This document shows, one piece after another, positions 41,889-51,332 of a stretch of 64,000 bases of DNA. How positions within the stretch are numbered: position 1 is the first letter of the stretch; each line of letters opens with the position of its first letter. The stretch is from Halopseudomonas pachastrellae (GTDB lineage: Bacteria; Pseudomonadota; Gammaproteobacteria; Pseudomonadales; Pseudomonadaceae): positions 1 through 64,000 of the forward strand of contig NZ_FOUD01000021.1 in NCBI RefSeq assembly GCF_900114765.1, given 5' to 3'. Both the position numbers and the translations under genes were made by a program. The notes beneath the pieces were generated by a model. The model saw nothing but the letters and a program-made list of their open reading frames with translations, had not been told where the DNA came from and made no database searches.

Positions 41889-43172
41889 TCAGCGTATTCC
41901 CATACAGTTGGCATACCAGGTGACCGTAGCCGGCCAGTCGGAAAAAATACCAATCACGCCGACATCACGGGCCAGCACATCAACCACCTCATACATGTCG
42001 CCGTCGTTGTTGATGGCCTCAGTGATGCTTTGGTAGTACCAGCCACCGCCGTTGGCCAGGGGCCCGGAGCGCTCCAGCGACCAGGCGATCATGTCGAGAC
42101 CGGCAGCGCGTGCATTCTCGGCGTAGTCCGAGGGCACAATGTCCCCGCGCCCGTTCAGGGTCAGCATTTTCCAGATCGCCGGCGCCAGCACCTTCACGCC
42201 CTGCGCCCGGAGCGACTCCATATAGGCCAGCGAGGCGGTGTCCGGAGTAATGGGGGATTCATCGAGAAAGACCGCCTGATCGGCAAAGTCCGGCATGTCG
42301 TTAATCCAGAACAGCACATCATCCAGCTGAAAGGATTGCGGCCAGACTTTCCGTGGGTTGACCCCTGCATCCAGGTATTCCTGCAGCATCTGACGCGCGT
42401 AATCCTGCTGGCTGTAATCGCCCTCAAAAGGCATCTCTACTACCGGCGTCTTCAACTCAGGCGTCATCTGAACGCCAAGGCTTTTGAACAGGTCGATGCT
42501 TTCCTGTTGGGTCATTAGCGTGCCGCGGCTGGCGTACAGGTCCGTGCGCCAATCAGCCGTGCCCTGTACATATTGTTCAGGGGTTGTCGCATCCGGGTTG
42601 AAAGCATCCATCTTGCCTTCCAGTTGTTTGAATTCGGCCAGAGTGATGTCACTGGTCCGGCATTCGGCCTGCGCCTGGGTGCCGGCCGCCGGGTCAGCCG
42701 GCACGAAAGGCTGGGTGCACTTGGCGTTGAGCTCAGGGATGGTCACGATATTGGTGGTGGTGTGCAGATCGTTCTGGGCATGACGGCACACCAGTTGCCG
42801 ATCCTTGGTAAAGGCGACGTCACACTCCAGGATCCCGGCCCCCATACGCGCCGCTGCGACGTAGGACTCACGGGTGTGTTCCGGAAACTGCAGCGGTGCA
42901 CCACGATGGCCGATGGAGAAGCGCGAAGAACGTGGCTTTTGTACCTCACAGCGCTGCAGGCGGCGTTTGAGGGGGCTGTCGTCCATGTCATCAACCAGCC
43001 ACTGCGGCCGCGGGCCAAGCTGAACCGGTTGGTGTCCTCGCTCATGGCGATGTTCGCCGCGACGCTCATCGCCCTCATATCCGCGCTCGGGCCCACCAGC
43101 AAAGGCAGGAAGAGTCAGGGCGCTCGCCGCCCCGGCGAGTAACAACGACAAGGTCAATGCAGAAGGTGTCAT
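41889..43172 (-). CDS. Periplasmic glycerophosphodiester phosphodiesterase
   Basis: The 427-residue protein has a signal peptide ([21 protein letters not shown]) and a GDPD domain. The catalytic start is [18 protein letters not shown], followed by the metal-binding [17 protein letters not shown] and near the end [10 protein letters not shown]. It cleaves glycerophosphodiesters released from phospholipids into glycerol-3-phosphate and an alcohol. An insertion of about 100 residues rich in threonine and aspartate after the first motif makes it longer than E. coli GlpQ. The ATG at 43172 follows TGGAG; one at 43184 is possible. Confidence 0.9.
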   Translation of the reverse strand: MTPSALTLSLLLAGAASALTLPAFAGGPERGYEGDERRGEHRHERGHQPVQLGPRPQWLVDDMDDSPLKRRLQRCEVQKPRSSRFSIGHRGAPLQFPEHTRESYVAAARMGAGILECDVAFTKDRQLVCRHAQNDLHTTTNIVTIPELNAKCTQPFVPADPAAGTQAQAECRTSDITLAEFKQLEGKMDAFNPDATTPEQYVQGTADWRTDLYASRGTLMTQQESIDLFKSLGVQMTPELKTPVVEMPFEGDYSQQDYARQMLQEYLDAGVNPRKVWPQSFQLDDVLFWINDMPDFADQAVFLDESPITPDTASLAYMESLRAQGVKVLAPAIWKMLTLNGRGDIVPSDYAENARAAGLDMIAWSLERSGPLANGGGWYYQSITEAINNDGDMYEVVDVLARDVGVIGIFSDWPATVTWYANCMGIR

Positions 43173-43443
43173 GTCAGGCTCCATCTGAGTAATGAGAGTA
43201 CCACCCAGCAAGCCTCACCCAGCGCCCGTGACAGTCTGGTGAAGCGCAGGCGACTAGCCCCATGCGTGTGACAAAGGTCGCACATTGGCACATTTAACGT
43301 AACTTTTTGTACTCGACTCACGGCAATTCGCCGAATGGCGATACAATCCGCGCGCCCGTTTATCCGGGTTTCGCTCACTCATATCCCTGCCGCAATCCGG
43401 TCCGACGCTGTAGCGCTCCGACCCGCTTGCAAGGAGTCAGTTC

Positions 43444-44781
43444 ATGTACAGGATGTTTGCCACCGTTGCACTTGCCCTCGCTGCGACCCAGGCGCAGGCC
43501 AAGGTCGATGCCGCTCAAGCCGAGCGCCTCGGGCGCGATCTCACCCCACTCGGCGCAGAACAGGCAGCCAACGCCGACGGCAGTATTCCGGCATGGACCG
43601 GCGGCGTTACCCCGCCTGCGGGCTATCAGCCTGGCATGCATCACCCAGACCCCTACGCTCAGGACCGGGAACTCTACCGCGTTGATGCGAGCAACCTGGC
43701 GCAATATCAGGACCAGCTGCCCGCAGGTCTGGCCGACCTGCTGACCCGTCATGCCGACTACCATATGCGCGTTTTCCCAAGCCGCCGCAGTGCCGCCGTG
43801 CCTGAACGCATTTATCGCGCCACCCGCGAGAACGCCACCCGCGCCGAATTGATCGCCAACGGCAACGGTATTCGCGGTGCTGCAGCGGGCATCCCCTTCC
43901 CTATCCCGCAGGAAGGCATGGAAGCCATCTGGAACCACATTCTGCATTACAAGGGTGAGCAGAATCACTTCATCAATAATCAGGCCGTGGTCATCAACGG
44001 CAACAGCAACCTGATCAAGCGAGATCGCGCGATCTACTACGTCTACAACCGCGAAGGCATGACCACCGCAGGGCTCGACAACACGCTGCTCTATTACAAG
44101 TACGTGGTGACTGCGCCTGCCAAACTGGCCGGCACCGCTCTGGTAGTGCAGGACCCGCTGGACCAGGTGCTGACCACTCGCCGCGCCTGGCGTTACAGCC
44201 CCGACAGCCGCCGCGTGCGTCGTCTGCCGCTGTTGGCCTATGACTCGGTACAACCAGATACCAGCGACCTGGCTACCGCCGATGTGCTGGACTCGTTCAA
44301 CGGCGCACCCGACCGCTATGAGTGGGATCTGGTCGGCAAGCAGGAAATGCTGGTGCCTTACAACAGCTACGCCGTTCATCAAAAGGGCATTGCCTACGAG
44401 CGCATCGTATTGCCGCGCACGCTCAACCCTGAGCTACTGCGCTACGAGCGTCATCGCGTCTGGGTGGTCGATGCAACCTTGCGCACCGGCTACAACCATC
44501 CCTACGCCGCGCGTCGTTTCTACGTGGATGAGGACAGCTGGCAGATTCTGGCTGTTGACCTGCGAGACAAGAACGGCGAGCTGATTGGCCTGCAGGAGAG
44601 CCACCCGATCAGCTACTACGAGGTGCCCATGTTCAGCAGCACGCTGGAAACGCTGTATCACCTGCAGGACAACAACTACTTTGTCGACGGGCTGGATAAC
44701 AACGAGCCGATGTACAACTTCGACGCCAACCTTACCCCGCGGGACTTCTCCCCACAGGCGCTGCGCCGCGCTGGCAACTGA
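43444..44781 (+). CDS. DUF1329 outer-membrane-associated protein
   Basis: The 445-residue protein has a signal peptide ending ATQAQAK and follows a strong AAGGAG site. GRDLTPLGAEQAANADGSIPAWTGG is the typical DUF1329 beginning. The fold of this family is related to LolA/LolB-like lipoprotein carriers. In Pseudomonas such genes often occur beside RND-type or BNR-repeat exporters, but none is here. The 271 bp upstream show no gene. Confidence 0.88.
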   Translation: MYRMFATVALALAATQAQAKVDAAQAERLGRDLTPLGAEQAANADGSIPAWTGGVTPPAGYQPGMHHPDPYAQDRELYRVDASNLAQYQDQLPAGLADLLTRHADYHMRVFPSRRSAAVPERIYRATRENATRAELIANGNGIRGAAAGIPFPIPQEGMEAIWNHILHYKGEQNHFINNQAVVINGNSNLIKRDRAIYYVYNREGMTTAGLDNTLLYYKYVVTAPAKLAGTALVVQDPLDQVLTTRRAWRYSPDSRRVRRLPLLAYDSVQPDTSDLATADVLDSFNGAPDRYEWDLVGKQEMLVPYNSYAVHQKGIAYERIVLPRTLNPELLRYERHRVWVVDATLRTGYNHPYAARRFYVDEDSWQILAVDLRDKNGELIGLQESHPISYYEVPMFSSTLETLYHLQDNNYFVDGLDNNEPMYNFDANLTPRDFSPQALRRAGN

Positions 44782-44793
44782 TGCAGTAAAACA

Positions 44794-44820
44794 GCCGGCA
44801 GCCTGACAAGGGCTGCCGGC
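44794..44820. terminator. Hairpin after the DUF1329 gene
   Basis: A perfect 10-bp stem GCCGGCAGCC / GGCTGCCGGC with a 7-nt loop lies between the DUF1329 gene and the chemoreceptor remnant. No strong T run follows. Confidence 0.65.
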
Positions 44821-44827
44821 CTGCGGG

Positions 44828-45140
44828 TTACCTGGCGTTTAGCAGCCCGGACGTGGTTCGGCACAGGTTCTCGGCCCGCTGATGAATCTCTTCCATGATC
44901 GAGCTGACCTGCCGCGTGCGCTCGCTGCCTTCCTCTGCCGTGACGCTGACCGAGTCAATGGTCTCGGTTACTTTGCGCGTCAACTCGCGATTGCGCTGCA
45001 CGACCTCGGCAATCTGTGAGGTCGATTTGCTGGTACGCGCCGCCAGGTGACCTACCTCATCCGCCACCACGGCAAAGCCTCAGCCCTGATCGCCGGCCCG
45101 CGCCGCCTCGATAGCCGCGTTGAGAGCCCGCAGGTTGGTA
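44828..45140 (-). pseudogene. Methyl-accepting chemotaxis protein remnant
   Basis: Only the end of the signalling domain is present. On the minus strand the frame reads ATNLRALNAAIEAARAGDQG, then a TGA (45080-45082), then GFAVVADEVGHLAARTSKST and the rest to the stop at 44828. Functional receptors have arginine at this site (GDQGRGFAVVADEV), so CGA to TGA is the likely change. Upstream of about 45140 similarity is lost, so the sensor domain, membrane segments and most of the signalling domain are deleted. Confidence 0.85.
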
Positions 45141-45461
45141 GCGCGCTCACTAGTAGTGATGAAGACACGGCGCCACCATACGGCCGCCATATTTCACCGG
45201 ATACAGTACTAAAGGCGTATTTGTTTCCAATCCTGGGGCGCACAACCTGCTTTATCTCAAAGCGCGATCACAGTGCTTAACCCCTATAAAAATGGCAATT
45301 ACGGACAGCCGTCAGGACCGCTTGGGGGCCGACATGCACCCCGGCAGTTACGCCGTTGTGGCTGCAAGCTCATAAGTAATAGCAGATTGCTCGCCAGAGC
45401 GTCCCCTTGAGCCGCGCTTGCAAAAGCCTGAGCGACCTGCCGGCAGATTGCGGAGCAGAGT
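45141..45461. other. Intergenic stretch without a recognisable gene
   Basis: About 320 bp between the broken end of the chemoreceptor remnant and the terminator of the phosphoribosyltransferase gene. I see no coding frame with a start site, no tRNA and no clear repeat. It may be the scar of the deletion that removed the receptor's N-terminal part. Confidence 0.5.
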
Positions 45462-45488
45462 ACGCCCCCCGGCCACCGCCGGAGGGCG
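45462..45488 (-). terminator. Probable terminator of the leftward phosphoribosyltransferase gene
   Basis: ACGCCCCCCGG and CCGGAGGGCGT can pair with one mismatch around a short loop, 12 bp after the stop at 45500. There is no strong T run. Confidence 0.5.
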
Positions 45489-45499
45489 TGAGGGAATGA

Positions 45500-46069
45500 T
45501 CAGTGCGCTGCCAAGTGCGGCTTGAGGATCTCGTACAGCGCCGGGCGGTTGGCCTTGATCTCTTCAGCGCTGAGGCCTTCTAGGGAGTGAGGGTATTTGA
45601 GCCAGGCATCGGTGCTGTGCAGATAGAAGTGCGGCTCCCAGTCCAGCTCGTTACGGCTGGGCTTGTAGTACGGCACGGCGACACGAATGTCGTGCGGCGT
45701 GTTCAGGCGGGCCTTGTTCTTCAATTCCTGGATGATCGCTTCCACCGAGCGGCCGGTGTCGAACACATCATCAACAATCAGCAGCGAGTCTTCATGGGTG
45801 ATGTGCTTGACCAGGTAGTTAAGGCCGTGTACCCGCACTTCCTTTTCCTGCTGGTCGATACCATGGTACGACGAGGTGCGAATGGCTATGTTGTCGGTGT
45901 GCACGCCGTGGTAATCGAGAAATTCCTGCACGGCGATACCCATGGGTACACCGCCCCGCCACACCGCGATCATGAAGGTCGGGCGAAAGTCGGAATTTAG
46001 TATTTGTGCGGCCAGCTTGAAAGCATCTTCCAGCAAGCTTTGTGCACTCAGGTATTGTTTCTCAGCCAT
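45500..46069 (-). CDS. Hypoxanthine/guanine-type phosphoribosyltransferase
   Basis: The 189-residue enzyme belongs to the type I phosphoribosyltransferases. It has the substrate loop AVWRGGVPMGIAVQEFL and the PRPP-binding motif LLIVDDVFDTGRSVEAI with the aspartate that acts as base in purine salvage enzymes. It would convert a free purine base and PRPP into the nucleotide. The ATG at 46069 is chosen because similarity begins at AEKQYLSAQSLLEDAF. It is divergent from a paralogue 73 bp away. Confidence 0.85.
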   Translation of the reverse strand: MAEKQYLSAQSLLEDAFKLAAQILNSDFRPTFMIAVWRGGVPMGIAVQEFLDYHGVHTDNIAIRTSSYHGIDQQEKEVRVHGLNYLVKHITHEDSLLIVDDVFDTGRSVEAIIQELKNKARLNTPHDIRVAVPYYKPSRNELDWEPHFYLHSTDAWLKYPHSLEGLSAEEIKANRPALYEILKPHLAAH

Positions 46070-46142
46070 AAGCCCGTAAGCTTCTCCAGATGCGTTACCA
46101 AAGCACGCAATGATCACACCAGACGGAGTAGCCTGGCAACCC

Positions 46143-46760
46143 ATGACCCAAGCAGACACATCCCAGCAACGCCCGCGCAATCGCCGCTTCCTGGACGAGA
46201 ACCAGCTGATCGAAGACGCCTTCCGGCTCGGCGTGCAGATTTTCGAAAGCGGCTTTCGCCCTAATTTCATTGTTGGCCTGTGGCGCGGCGGCAGCACTAT
46301 CGGCATTTACGTGCAGGAATGCCTGCAAACCCTTGGCGTCAAGACCGACCATATTGCCCTGCGGACCTCTTACCGCGGCATGGAGCACTATGATGCGATG
46401 GTCGCAGCTCCAGAGGCTGAAATCCGTGTACACGGCACCCACTACCTGCTGGACAACCTCAACCAGGATGATCGTCTGCTGATCGTTGACGATGCCTTTG
46501 GTACCGGCCATAGCGTGCAGGCGGTGCTCGGCAAGCTGAATGCACAGCTCAAGCGCAACATGCCGCTCGATACCCGTATCGCCACCCTGTACAAGCGCGC
46601 GGGGGCCGCCAAAACGGCACTGCAGCCTGACTTCTGCCTGCATACCACCGAAGACTGGCTGGTCTTTCCCTATGAAATGAACGGCCTCACCCGCAGCGAA
46701 ATCGACAGCCACAAGCCCTATCTCAGCCCGATACTGGATTCGGTCGTAACGCCAAAATAG
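46143..46760 (+). CDS. Phosphoribosyltransferase-like paralogue with altered PRPP motif
   Basis: The 205-residue protein aligns with its divergent neighbour over its length: FRPNFIVGLWRGGSTIGIYV against FRPTFMIAVWRGGVPMGIAV, and KTDHIALRTSYRGM against HTDNIAIRTSSYHG. In the PRPP motif it has LLIVDDAFGTGHS, with glycine in place of the aspartate that serves as general base in the salvage enzymes. It may thus have another substrate or a regulatory role. The start at 46143 is uncertain; an ATG at 46110 is in frame. Confidence 0.8.
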   Translation: MTQADTSQQRPRNRRFLDENQLIEDAFRLGVQIFESGFRPNFIVGLWRGGSTIGIYVQECLQTLGVKTDHIALRTSYRGMEHYDAMVAAPEAEIRVHGTHYLLDNLNQDDRLLIVDDAFGTGHSVQAVLGKLNAQLKRNMPLDTRIATLYKRAGAAKTALQPDFCLHTTEDWLVFPYEMNGLTRSEIDSHKPYLSPILDSVVTPK

Positions 46761-46765
46761 CCAGC

Positions 46766-46785
46766 GGCCACCCATATGGGTGGCC
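46766..46785 (+). terminator. 20-bp perfect palindrome after the paralogue gene
   Basis: GGCCACCCATATGGGTGGCC is a complete palindrome just after the stop codon. Without a T run it could be a weak terminator or a protein-binding site. Confidence 0.45.
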
Positions 46786-46853
46786 ACGCTCGACGCCAGT
46801 CGCTGGCAGGGCTACTCTAAGCGAGCAACCTGTAATCATAAAGAAAAATAAAA

Positions 46854-47645
46854 ATGATACGTCGACGGCTACTGCGCCAGCGCCGGCTTTGGCCAGCGCT
46901 CTGCGCTGCGATCACCCTGCTGGCTGCGCCTGTTGTCTGTGCGGAACAGACATCGCGGGAGCTGCGCGCCGGATATATCCACTTCCCGCCCATGGCCTAC
47001 ACCGATGAAAACGGCAAGGCGCAGGGTACAATCATCGACCTGACCAACGAACTGGCGGCTATGAACGGTTACCGCGTCAAGTGGGTCAACTATCCGATCA
47101 ATCGTATCTACCGCACGCTGAACACTGGCGATATCGACTTCTGGCCCGGCTCACCCAATGTGCCTGCGCTCGAAGGCTTCACGGTGGAAAGCCAGCCGCT
47201 CGGTATCAGCGTCAAACTCTGCGCCTTTGCGCTCAATAGCTCGCCTGCGGTTCATTCTCTGGCCGACCTGCAGGACCGTTCGCTCATCACCATACGCGGC
47301 TACACCTACCGTGAGCAGCTCAGAGCCTTGTTCTCGAGCAACACTCGAGCCCCCATCGTCGCGCCCAACAACCAGGCAGCCATGCAATTAATGCTGCGTG
47401 GACGCGCCGACTATCTGATCAGCTACGGCCACCCCATGCAGGAAGCCATGGGCGACTACGCCTTGCACGGTACGCGCTGTCACAAGCTGGATGAGTGGCC
47501 ACTGGTGTACGTGTTCTCACGCAAGAACCCGCACGCCCGCCAGATTGCCGAGCAGTTTGATCAGGCATTTCAGGTCTACCGTCAGCCTGATGCAGCACCG
47601 CAGCCGCTGCGCGGCAATCCGCAGAGCTTCGCCATTACACCTTGA
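46854..47645 (+). CDS. Periplasmic solute-binding protein, family 3 type
   Basis: The 263-residue protein has a basic then hydrophobic signal peptide (RRLWPALCAAITLLAAPVVCAE) and a family 3 binding domain: RAGYIHFPPMAYTDENGKAQ, then LTNELAAMNGYRVKWVNYP. The start lies in an A-rich stretch without a clear ribosome site. Its 3' end overlaps the convergent GST-like gene by 11 bp. No transporter genes adjoin it. Confidence 0.82.
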   Translation: MIRRRLLRQRRLWPALCAAITLLAAPVVCAEQTSRELRAGYIHFPPMAYTDENGKAQGTIIDLTNELAAMNGYRVKWVNYPINRIYRTLNTGDIDFWPGSPNVPALEGFTVESQPLGISVKLCAFALNSSPAVHSLADLQDRSLITIRGYTYREQLRALFSSNTRAPIVAPNNQAAMQLMLRGRADYLISYGHPMQEAMGDYALHGTRCHKLDEWPLVYVFSRKNPHARQIAEQFDQAFQVYRQPDAAPQPLRGNPQSFAITP

Positions 47646-48762
47646 GCCAGCACTCCAGGTTATCGCGCCGGCCTACTCGATAGGCGCCTGGCTTAGGCAG
47701 GGCATCAGCCAAACCAAGGCGCGCGAGCCTGGCACTCAGAGCTTGCTGACGTTCAGCGGGCTGTGCCTGCATTACCGCGCTGGCGCGCTGCAGCACGTAC
47801 AGCAGATAGGGTTCAACGCCCACCTCAATATCAGCACCGCGAAACTGGGTCTGCACCATGCCGACCTGCCGTATCTGCGGCCGCTCACTGACGGGCGCCC
47901 TATCTGCAGGCTGATGCTCATCAAGCCAGCTCTGCAGAAACGCCAGCTTGTCGGTCAGTTCCGGGAAAATCTCGCCAGCGATGTGCTGCAACACCGCTTC
48001 CAGCGTTGCTGGTAGCGCGTCATCGGCAACAAAGCCAGGGTCGTGCTGCGGATATTCGACAACATCCAGCCCCGGAGCAGTCATGCGCTCAACCCAACGG
48101 TGCACCCGGGGAGCCCGTTGCTGCATGACTGCCAGCGGAACCGGGTCGCGCCCCAGGTGCGCAAACATCGGCGCGATCAGGCCGTAATCGGCAATCGATG
48201 GCCGCCAGCCCAGCAGGTACGGCATCTCCCTAAAGTGTGCTTCGAGCAAGGCGAGCAACTCGTGGTAGGAGCTTTCAATCAAGGGAATGCTCGCCTGATT
48301 AACCCCCAGGCGTGGCAAGTAGCTGCTCATACGCCCCATGATCTTGTCGGCCATCTCAGCGCCAGAACCTAACGTAAAGGCGCAGCGCAAAAACGCCTCC
48401 TGCTCGGCCCGGTAGGACCAACGATAATGCATGGCATGCTTGAGCATCGCCTGACAGCCGTAGTATTCGATAATGACCGCAACAATGCGCTGCAGCGGCG
48501 TTGATGGATACACCGGCCAGCGCACACCCTGCGCTTCGAGATGGTCGATGATATCGATGCTGTCCTGGATTACCTGCCCTTCAGGCGTTTCCAGTACCGG
48601 GATGATTCCGCGGCCGATTTGCGGCAGGATGCGCTCGGCAAAATCAGGGTGCCAGGTGGGCACTTCTACATAGTCGATGCCCTGGTTACGCAGGTAGCAG
48701 CGAACCTTGCCGGTATACAGGGAGTGGGAGGCGCCATACAGGCAATAGGGTGTAGCGGTCAT
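47635..48762 (-). CDS. Glutathione S-transferase-like protein
   Basis: The 375-residue protein begins with a thioredoxin-like GST N-domain (YCLYGASHSLYTGKVRCYLRN, then IPVLETPEGQVIQDSIDIID, where the conserved cis-proline and serine are seen). A helical C-domain follows (MPYLLGWRPSIADYGLIAPM). The last 100 residues extend beyond a normal GST. The ATG at 48762 is chosen over a TTG one codon upstream. It is a single gene, and its substrate is unknown. Confidence 0.82.
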   Translation of the reverse strand: MTATPYCLYGASHSLYTGKVRCYLRNQGIDYVEVPTWHPDFAERILPQIGRGIIPVLETPEGQVIQDSIDIIDHLEAQGVRWPVYPSTPLQRIVAVIIEYYGCQAMLKHAMHYRWSYRAEQEAFLRCAFTLGSGAEMADKIMGRMSSYLPRLGVNQASIPLIESSYHELLALLEAHFREMPYLLGWRPSIADYGLIAPMFAHLGRDPVPLAVMQQRAPRVHRWVERMTAPGLDVVEYPQHDPGFVADDALPATLEAVLQHIAGEIFPELTDKLAFLQSWLDEHQPADRAPVSERPQIRQVGMVQTQFRGADIEVGVEPYLLYVLQRASAVMQAQPAERQQALSARLARLGLADALPKPGAYRVGRRDNLECWLKV

Positions 48763-48850
48763 CAAGAGCCCCGGCGTTATTGTTATCGAGGGGCTAGATA
48801 CTGCCAGCCGCGCGGCTGCCTAGACAAGCTTCACTCCTGTCTCGGTTGCA

Positions 48851-48875
48851 GCATCCCAGGCGGTGCCCGGGATGC
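48851..48875 (-). terminator. Hairpin after hcp
   Basis: GCATCCC and GGGATGC pair around a GC-rich loop that can pair further (GGCGGTGCC), 11 bp after the hcp stop. No T run is seen. Confidence 0.45.
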
Positions 48876-48886
48876 CGCACGCCTAA

Positions 48887-49405
48887 TCAGGCGGCAATCG
48901 GGCTGCGCCAGTCGTCGGAGCCGGAGGTGCCCGAAACCTCATGGGTCCAGACAATCTTGCGGTAGGTAAAGTACACGTCTTCCAGGTGGGTGAAGTGCGC
49001 CATGCCCGGGTCCTGACAGTTGGGCATGTGCGATTGCACATCCACGATGATGGCGTCCTGCAGCTCAATGGTGAAGTAGTGCTCCTGGGTGCCCGTGGCC
49101 GAGGTGCGATACCACTCCAGGCGGCAACGTGACAGCCGCTCGCCCGAGGTCAAGGCGTTGAAGATCAGCGGAGAGGATTTGTCGAATACCTTGGTAATCA
49201 TTAACGGCTTGTGAACGCGCTGACCGGTCGGCTGACCGGATTGCGGGTCACGGGGAATGATCACCTGATGATCAAAGCCCTGCACCAGTACCTGATCTTC
49301 GTGACCTTCCTGAAAGATGTTGCCGACCGAGTCCTCGGTGAAGGTGCCGGCGGTAATCAGGCCCTGTTTGGTGCCCTCAATGGTGAGATAGGCGGGAGTT
49401 GGCAT
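48887..49405 (-). CDS. hcp: Type VI secretion Hcp protein
   Basis: The 172-residue protein is a standard-size Hcp, the hexameric ring that stacks into the tube of the type VI secretion system. It begins MPTPAYLTIEGTKQGLITAG and continues with HQVIIPRDPQSGQPTGQRVH, KVFDKSSPLIFNAL and a closing HLEDVYFTYRKIVWTHEVSG. A clear AAGGAG site is present. No other type VI genes are in the window, so this is an orphan copy that may serve a system elsewhere or carry an effector. Confidence 0.93.
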   Translation of the reverse strand: MPTPAYLTIEGTKQGLITAGTFTEDSVGNIFQEGHEDQVLVQGFDHQVIIPRDPQSGQPTGQRVHKPLMITKVFDKSSPLIFNALTSGERLSRCRLEWYRTSATGTQEHYFTIELQDAIIVDVQSHMPNCQDPGMAHFTHLEDVYFTYRKIVWTHEVSGTSGSDDWRSPIAA

Positions 49406-49608
49406 GCTTGCTCCTTGCTAGCGTGGGTTGCCGGGTAAGTCCGGTCCCCAGCTGTTACAAGGCCCATGCCAAAAAACCATTTTTCTTTTAAAACAATCAA
49501 GTAGAAACAATACCTGGAAAAAAAGCCAGCATTACTCAACCTGCAGCACGCGCAAATAGCGCAGCTTTCACCGGTCTTTGCGCAAGTCTTTGCCGCCGGA
49601 GCGCTGCC

Positions 49609-51156
49609 TCAGTGCCCACCACCGACGCTGCGCACCTGCCGCAGGCAGAGCGCCACCAGCAAGGCTGCGCCCAGCATGATCACCACGCCAATCAGAGCGT
49701 TGGCGTGCAGCGCCAGCGTAAAGCTGCTGTTAACCGCCGCATGGACCTGCTGCAGCTGCGCCTGCGGCAGATGCGACAGCACGCCCATGGCACCGCCAAT
49801 GGTATCGCTGGCCACAGCCAGCTGATGACTGTCGAGCACGCCGCTTAACTGTTGCTCCATGCTGCTGCGGTACAGGGTGGCACCGACGCTGCCGATCACC
49901 GCGATACCCATCGCCATACCCAGTTCGGTGGCGGTTTCAGAGGTGGCGGCGGCGGCGCCGGTTTTCTCTGGTGGCGCGGACCCGATCACCAGATCGGTAC
50001 CCAAGATCATCATCGGCATGATGCCAACCCCCAGCAGCACACTGGCTGCCACCATCAGCGCCAGATTGCTGTCGGCGTGAATGAGCAGCATCAATGCCAG
50101 CCCGCCCGCCGCCAGCACCAGTCCACCGCTGATCAGCTTTGTCGGCGCCAGCCAGCGCGAGAATCTCGGCACCAGCAATGACGCCGCCGTTTGCAACAGC
50201 GCCGCTGGCACCATCACCAGCCCGGCATGCAAGGCGCTGAGGCCGGACACGCCCTGCAAAAACTGGAAAATCATCAACCAGCTGCCGGAAAGCGTCAGGA
50301 TGCACAGCATCATCGCCGCCACCGAGACGCTGAAGCTGGGCTTGTTAAACAGGGTCAGGTCAAACATCGGTTCGGCCAGGCGCCGCTGTCGGCGAACAAA
50401 CAGCGCACCGGTAACCAGCGCCGCAATCAGGCTGACCACCGCGAGTGCGTTGATGCCATCCCGCGCGCCGTCTTTGATCGCGAAAATCAGCAGCAGCACA
50501 GCGCTGATACACAACAGCGCACTGGCCATATCGAGTTTGCCGGCATTCGAGTCACGGGATTCAGGCAACAGCCACGGCCCCACTAGCAACAGCAATACCA
50601 TGACCGGCACCGCCAGCAGAAATACCGAGCCCCACCAGAACAGCTCAAGCATCACACCACCAACCAGCGGGCCAATGGCGCTGCCGACGATAAACCCGGT
50701 CATCCAGATGGTGATGGCGAGCGTGCGCTCATGCTCGACGTGGAACAGGTTGCGAATCAGCGCCAGGGTCGAGGGCATCAGGGTTGCGCCGGCTATCCCA
50801 AGCAACGCCCGGGTAAAAATCAACATGAGAGCCGAGTTGGCAAACGCCGCCGCGAAAGAGGCCAGGCCAAAGGCGCAGGCACCGATCAGCAGCAGGCGCC
50901 GGCGACCAATACGGTCACCCAGAGTGCCCATGGTGATGAGAAAGCCCGCGACCATAAACCCGTAGATATCCAGTATCCACAACAGCTCTGCACTGGATGG
51001 CTCAAGGTCGGCGCTCAGGCGCGGCGCCGCCAGGTGCAGCACTGTCATGTCCAGCGCGAGCAGCAATGTCGGCAGCACCAGAACGGCCAGGCCGAGCCAT
51101 TCGCGGCGGCCGGAACGGGGAGTCAAAGTGGCGGTTGAAGTGGCGTGATCAGACAT
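49609..51156 (-). CDS. MFS multidrug exporter, DHA2 family (SmvA/QacA-like)
   Basis: The 515-residue protein has about fourteen membrane helices. LDMTVLHLAAPRLSADL with its aspartate in helix 1, MGTLGDRIGRRRLLL (motif A) and the ALLGIAGATLMPSTLALI segment mark the SmvA/QacA group, which exports cationic compounds by proton antiport. The ATG follows AAGGAG. No regulator gene sits beside it. The 203 bp between it and hcp show no gene. Confidence 0.9.
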   Translation of the reverse strand: MSDHATSTATLTPRSGRREWLGLAVLVLPTLLLALDMTVLHLAAPRLSADLEPSSAELLWILDIYGFMVAGFLITMGTLGDRIGRRRLLLIGACAFGLASFAAAFANSALMLIFTRALLGIAGATLMPSTLALIRNLFHVEHERTLAITIWMTGFIVGSAIGPLVGGVMLELFWWGSVFLLAVPVMVLLLLVGPWLLPESRDSNAGKLDMASALLCISAVLLLIFAIKDGARDGINALAVVSLIAALVTGALFVRRQRRLAEPMFDLTLFNKPSFSVSVAAMMLCILTLSGSWLMIFQFLQGVSGLSALHAGLVMVPAALLQTAASLLVPRFSRWLAPTKLISGGLVLAAGGLALMLLIHADSNLALMVAASVLLGVGIMPMMILGTDLVIGSAPPEKTGAAAATSETATELGMAMGIAVIGSVGATLYRSSMEQQLSGVLDSHQLAVASDTIGGAMGVLSHLPQAQLQQVHAAVNSSFTLALHANALIGVVIMLGAALLVALCLRQVRSVGGGH

Positions 51157-51332
51157 GAAGGCTCCTTGGGCAGGCTCTTATACGCCCGGCACCAAGCCCC
51201 GGCAAGGTACAGTTGTGACCGCGAATGTCGGTACAGCCGCCAGCCCAGGCGTGTTCAAGCCTCCCCCCAACGCGCCCCATCTGCTATCATCCCTGCCCTT
51301 TCACGTTCAACCGCAAAGTACCCCGGAAGCCC

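Noticed and set aside
45141-45461. Possible small RNA or short gene between the chemoreceptor remnant and the phosphoribosyltransferase
   Set aside because: No start site with ribosome signal and no strong hairpin with a T run; more likely deletion scar.
46854-47645. Phosphoribosyltransferases and the binding protein as a purine-uptake operon
   Set aside because: A palindrome and a 93-bp gap separate them, and the binding protein shows no purine-specific feature.
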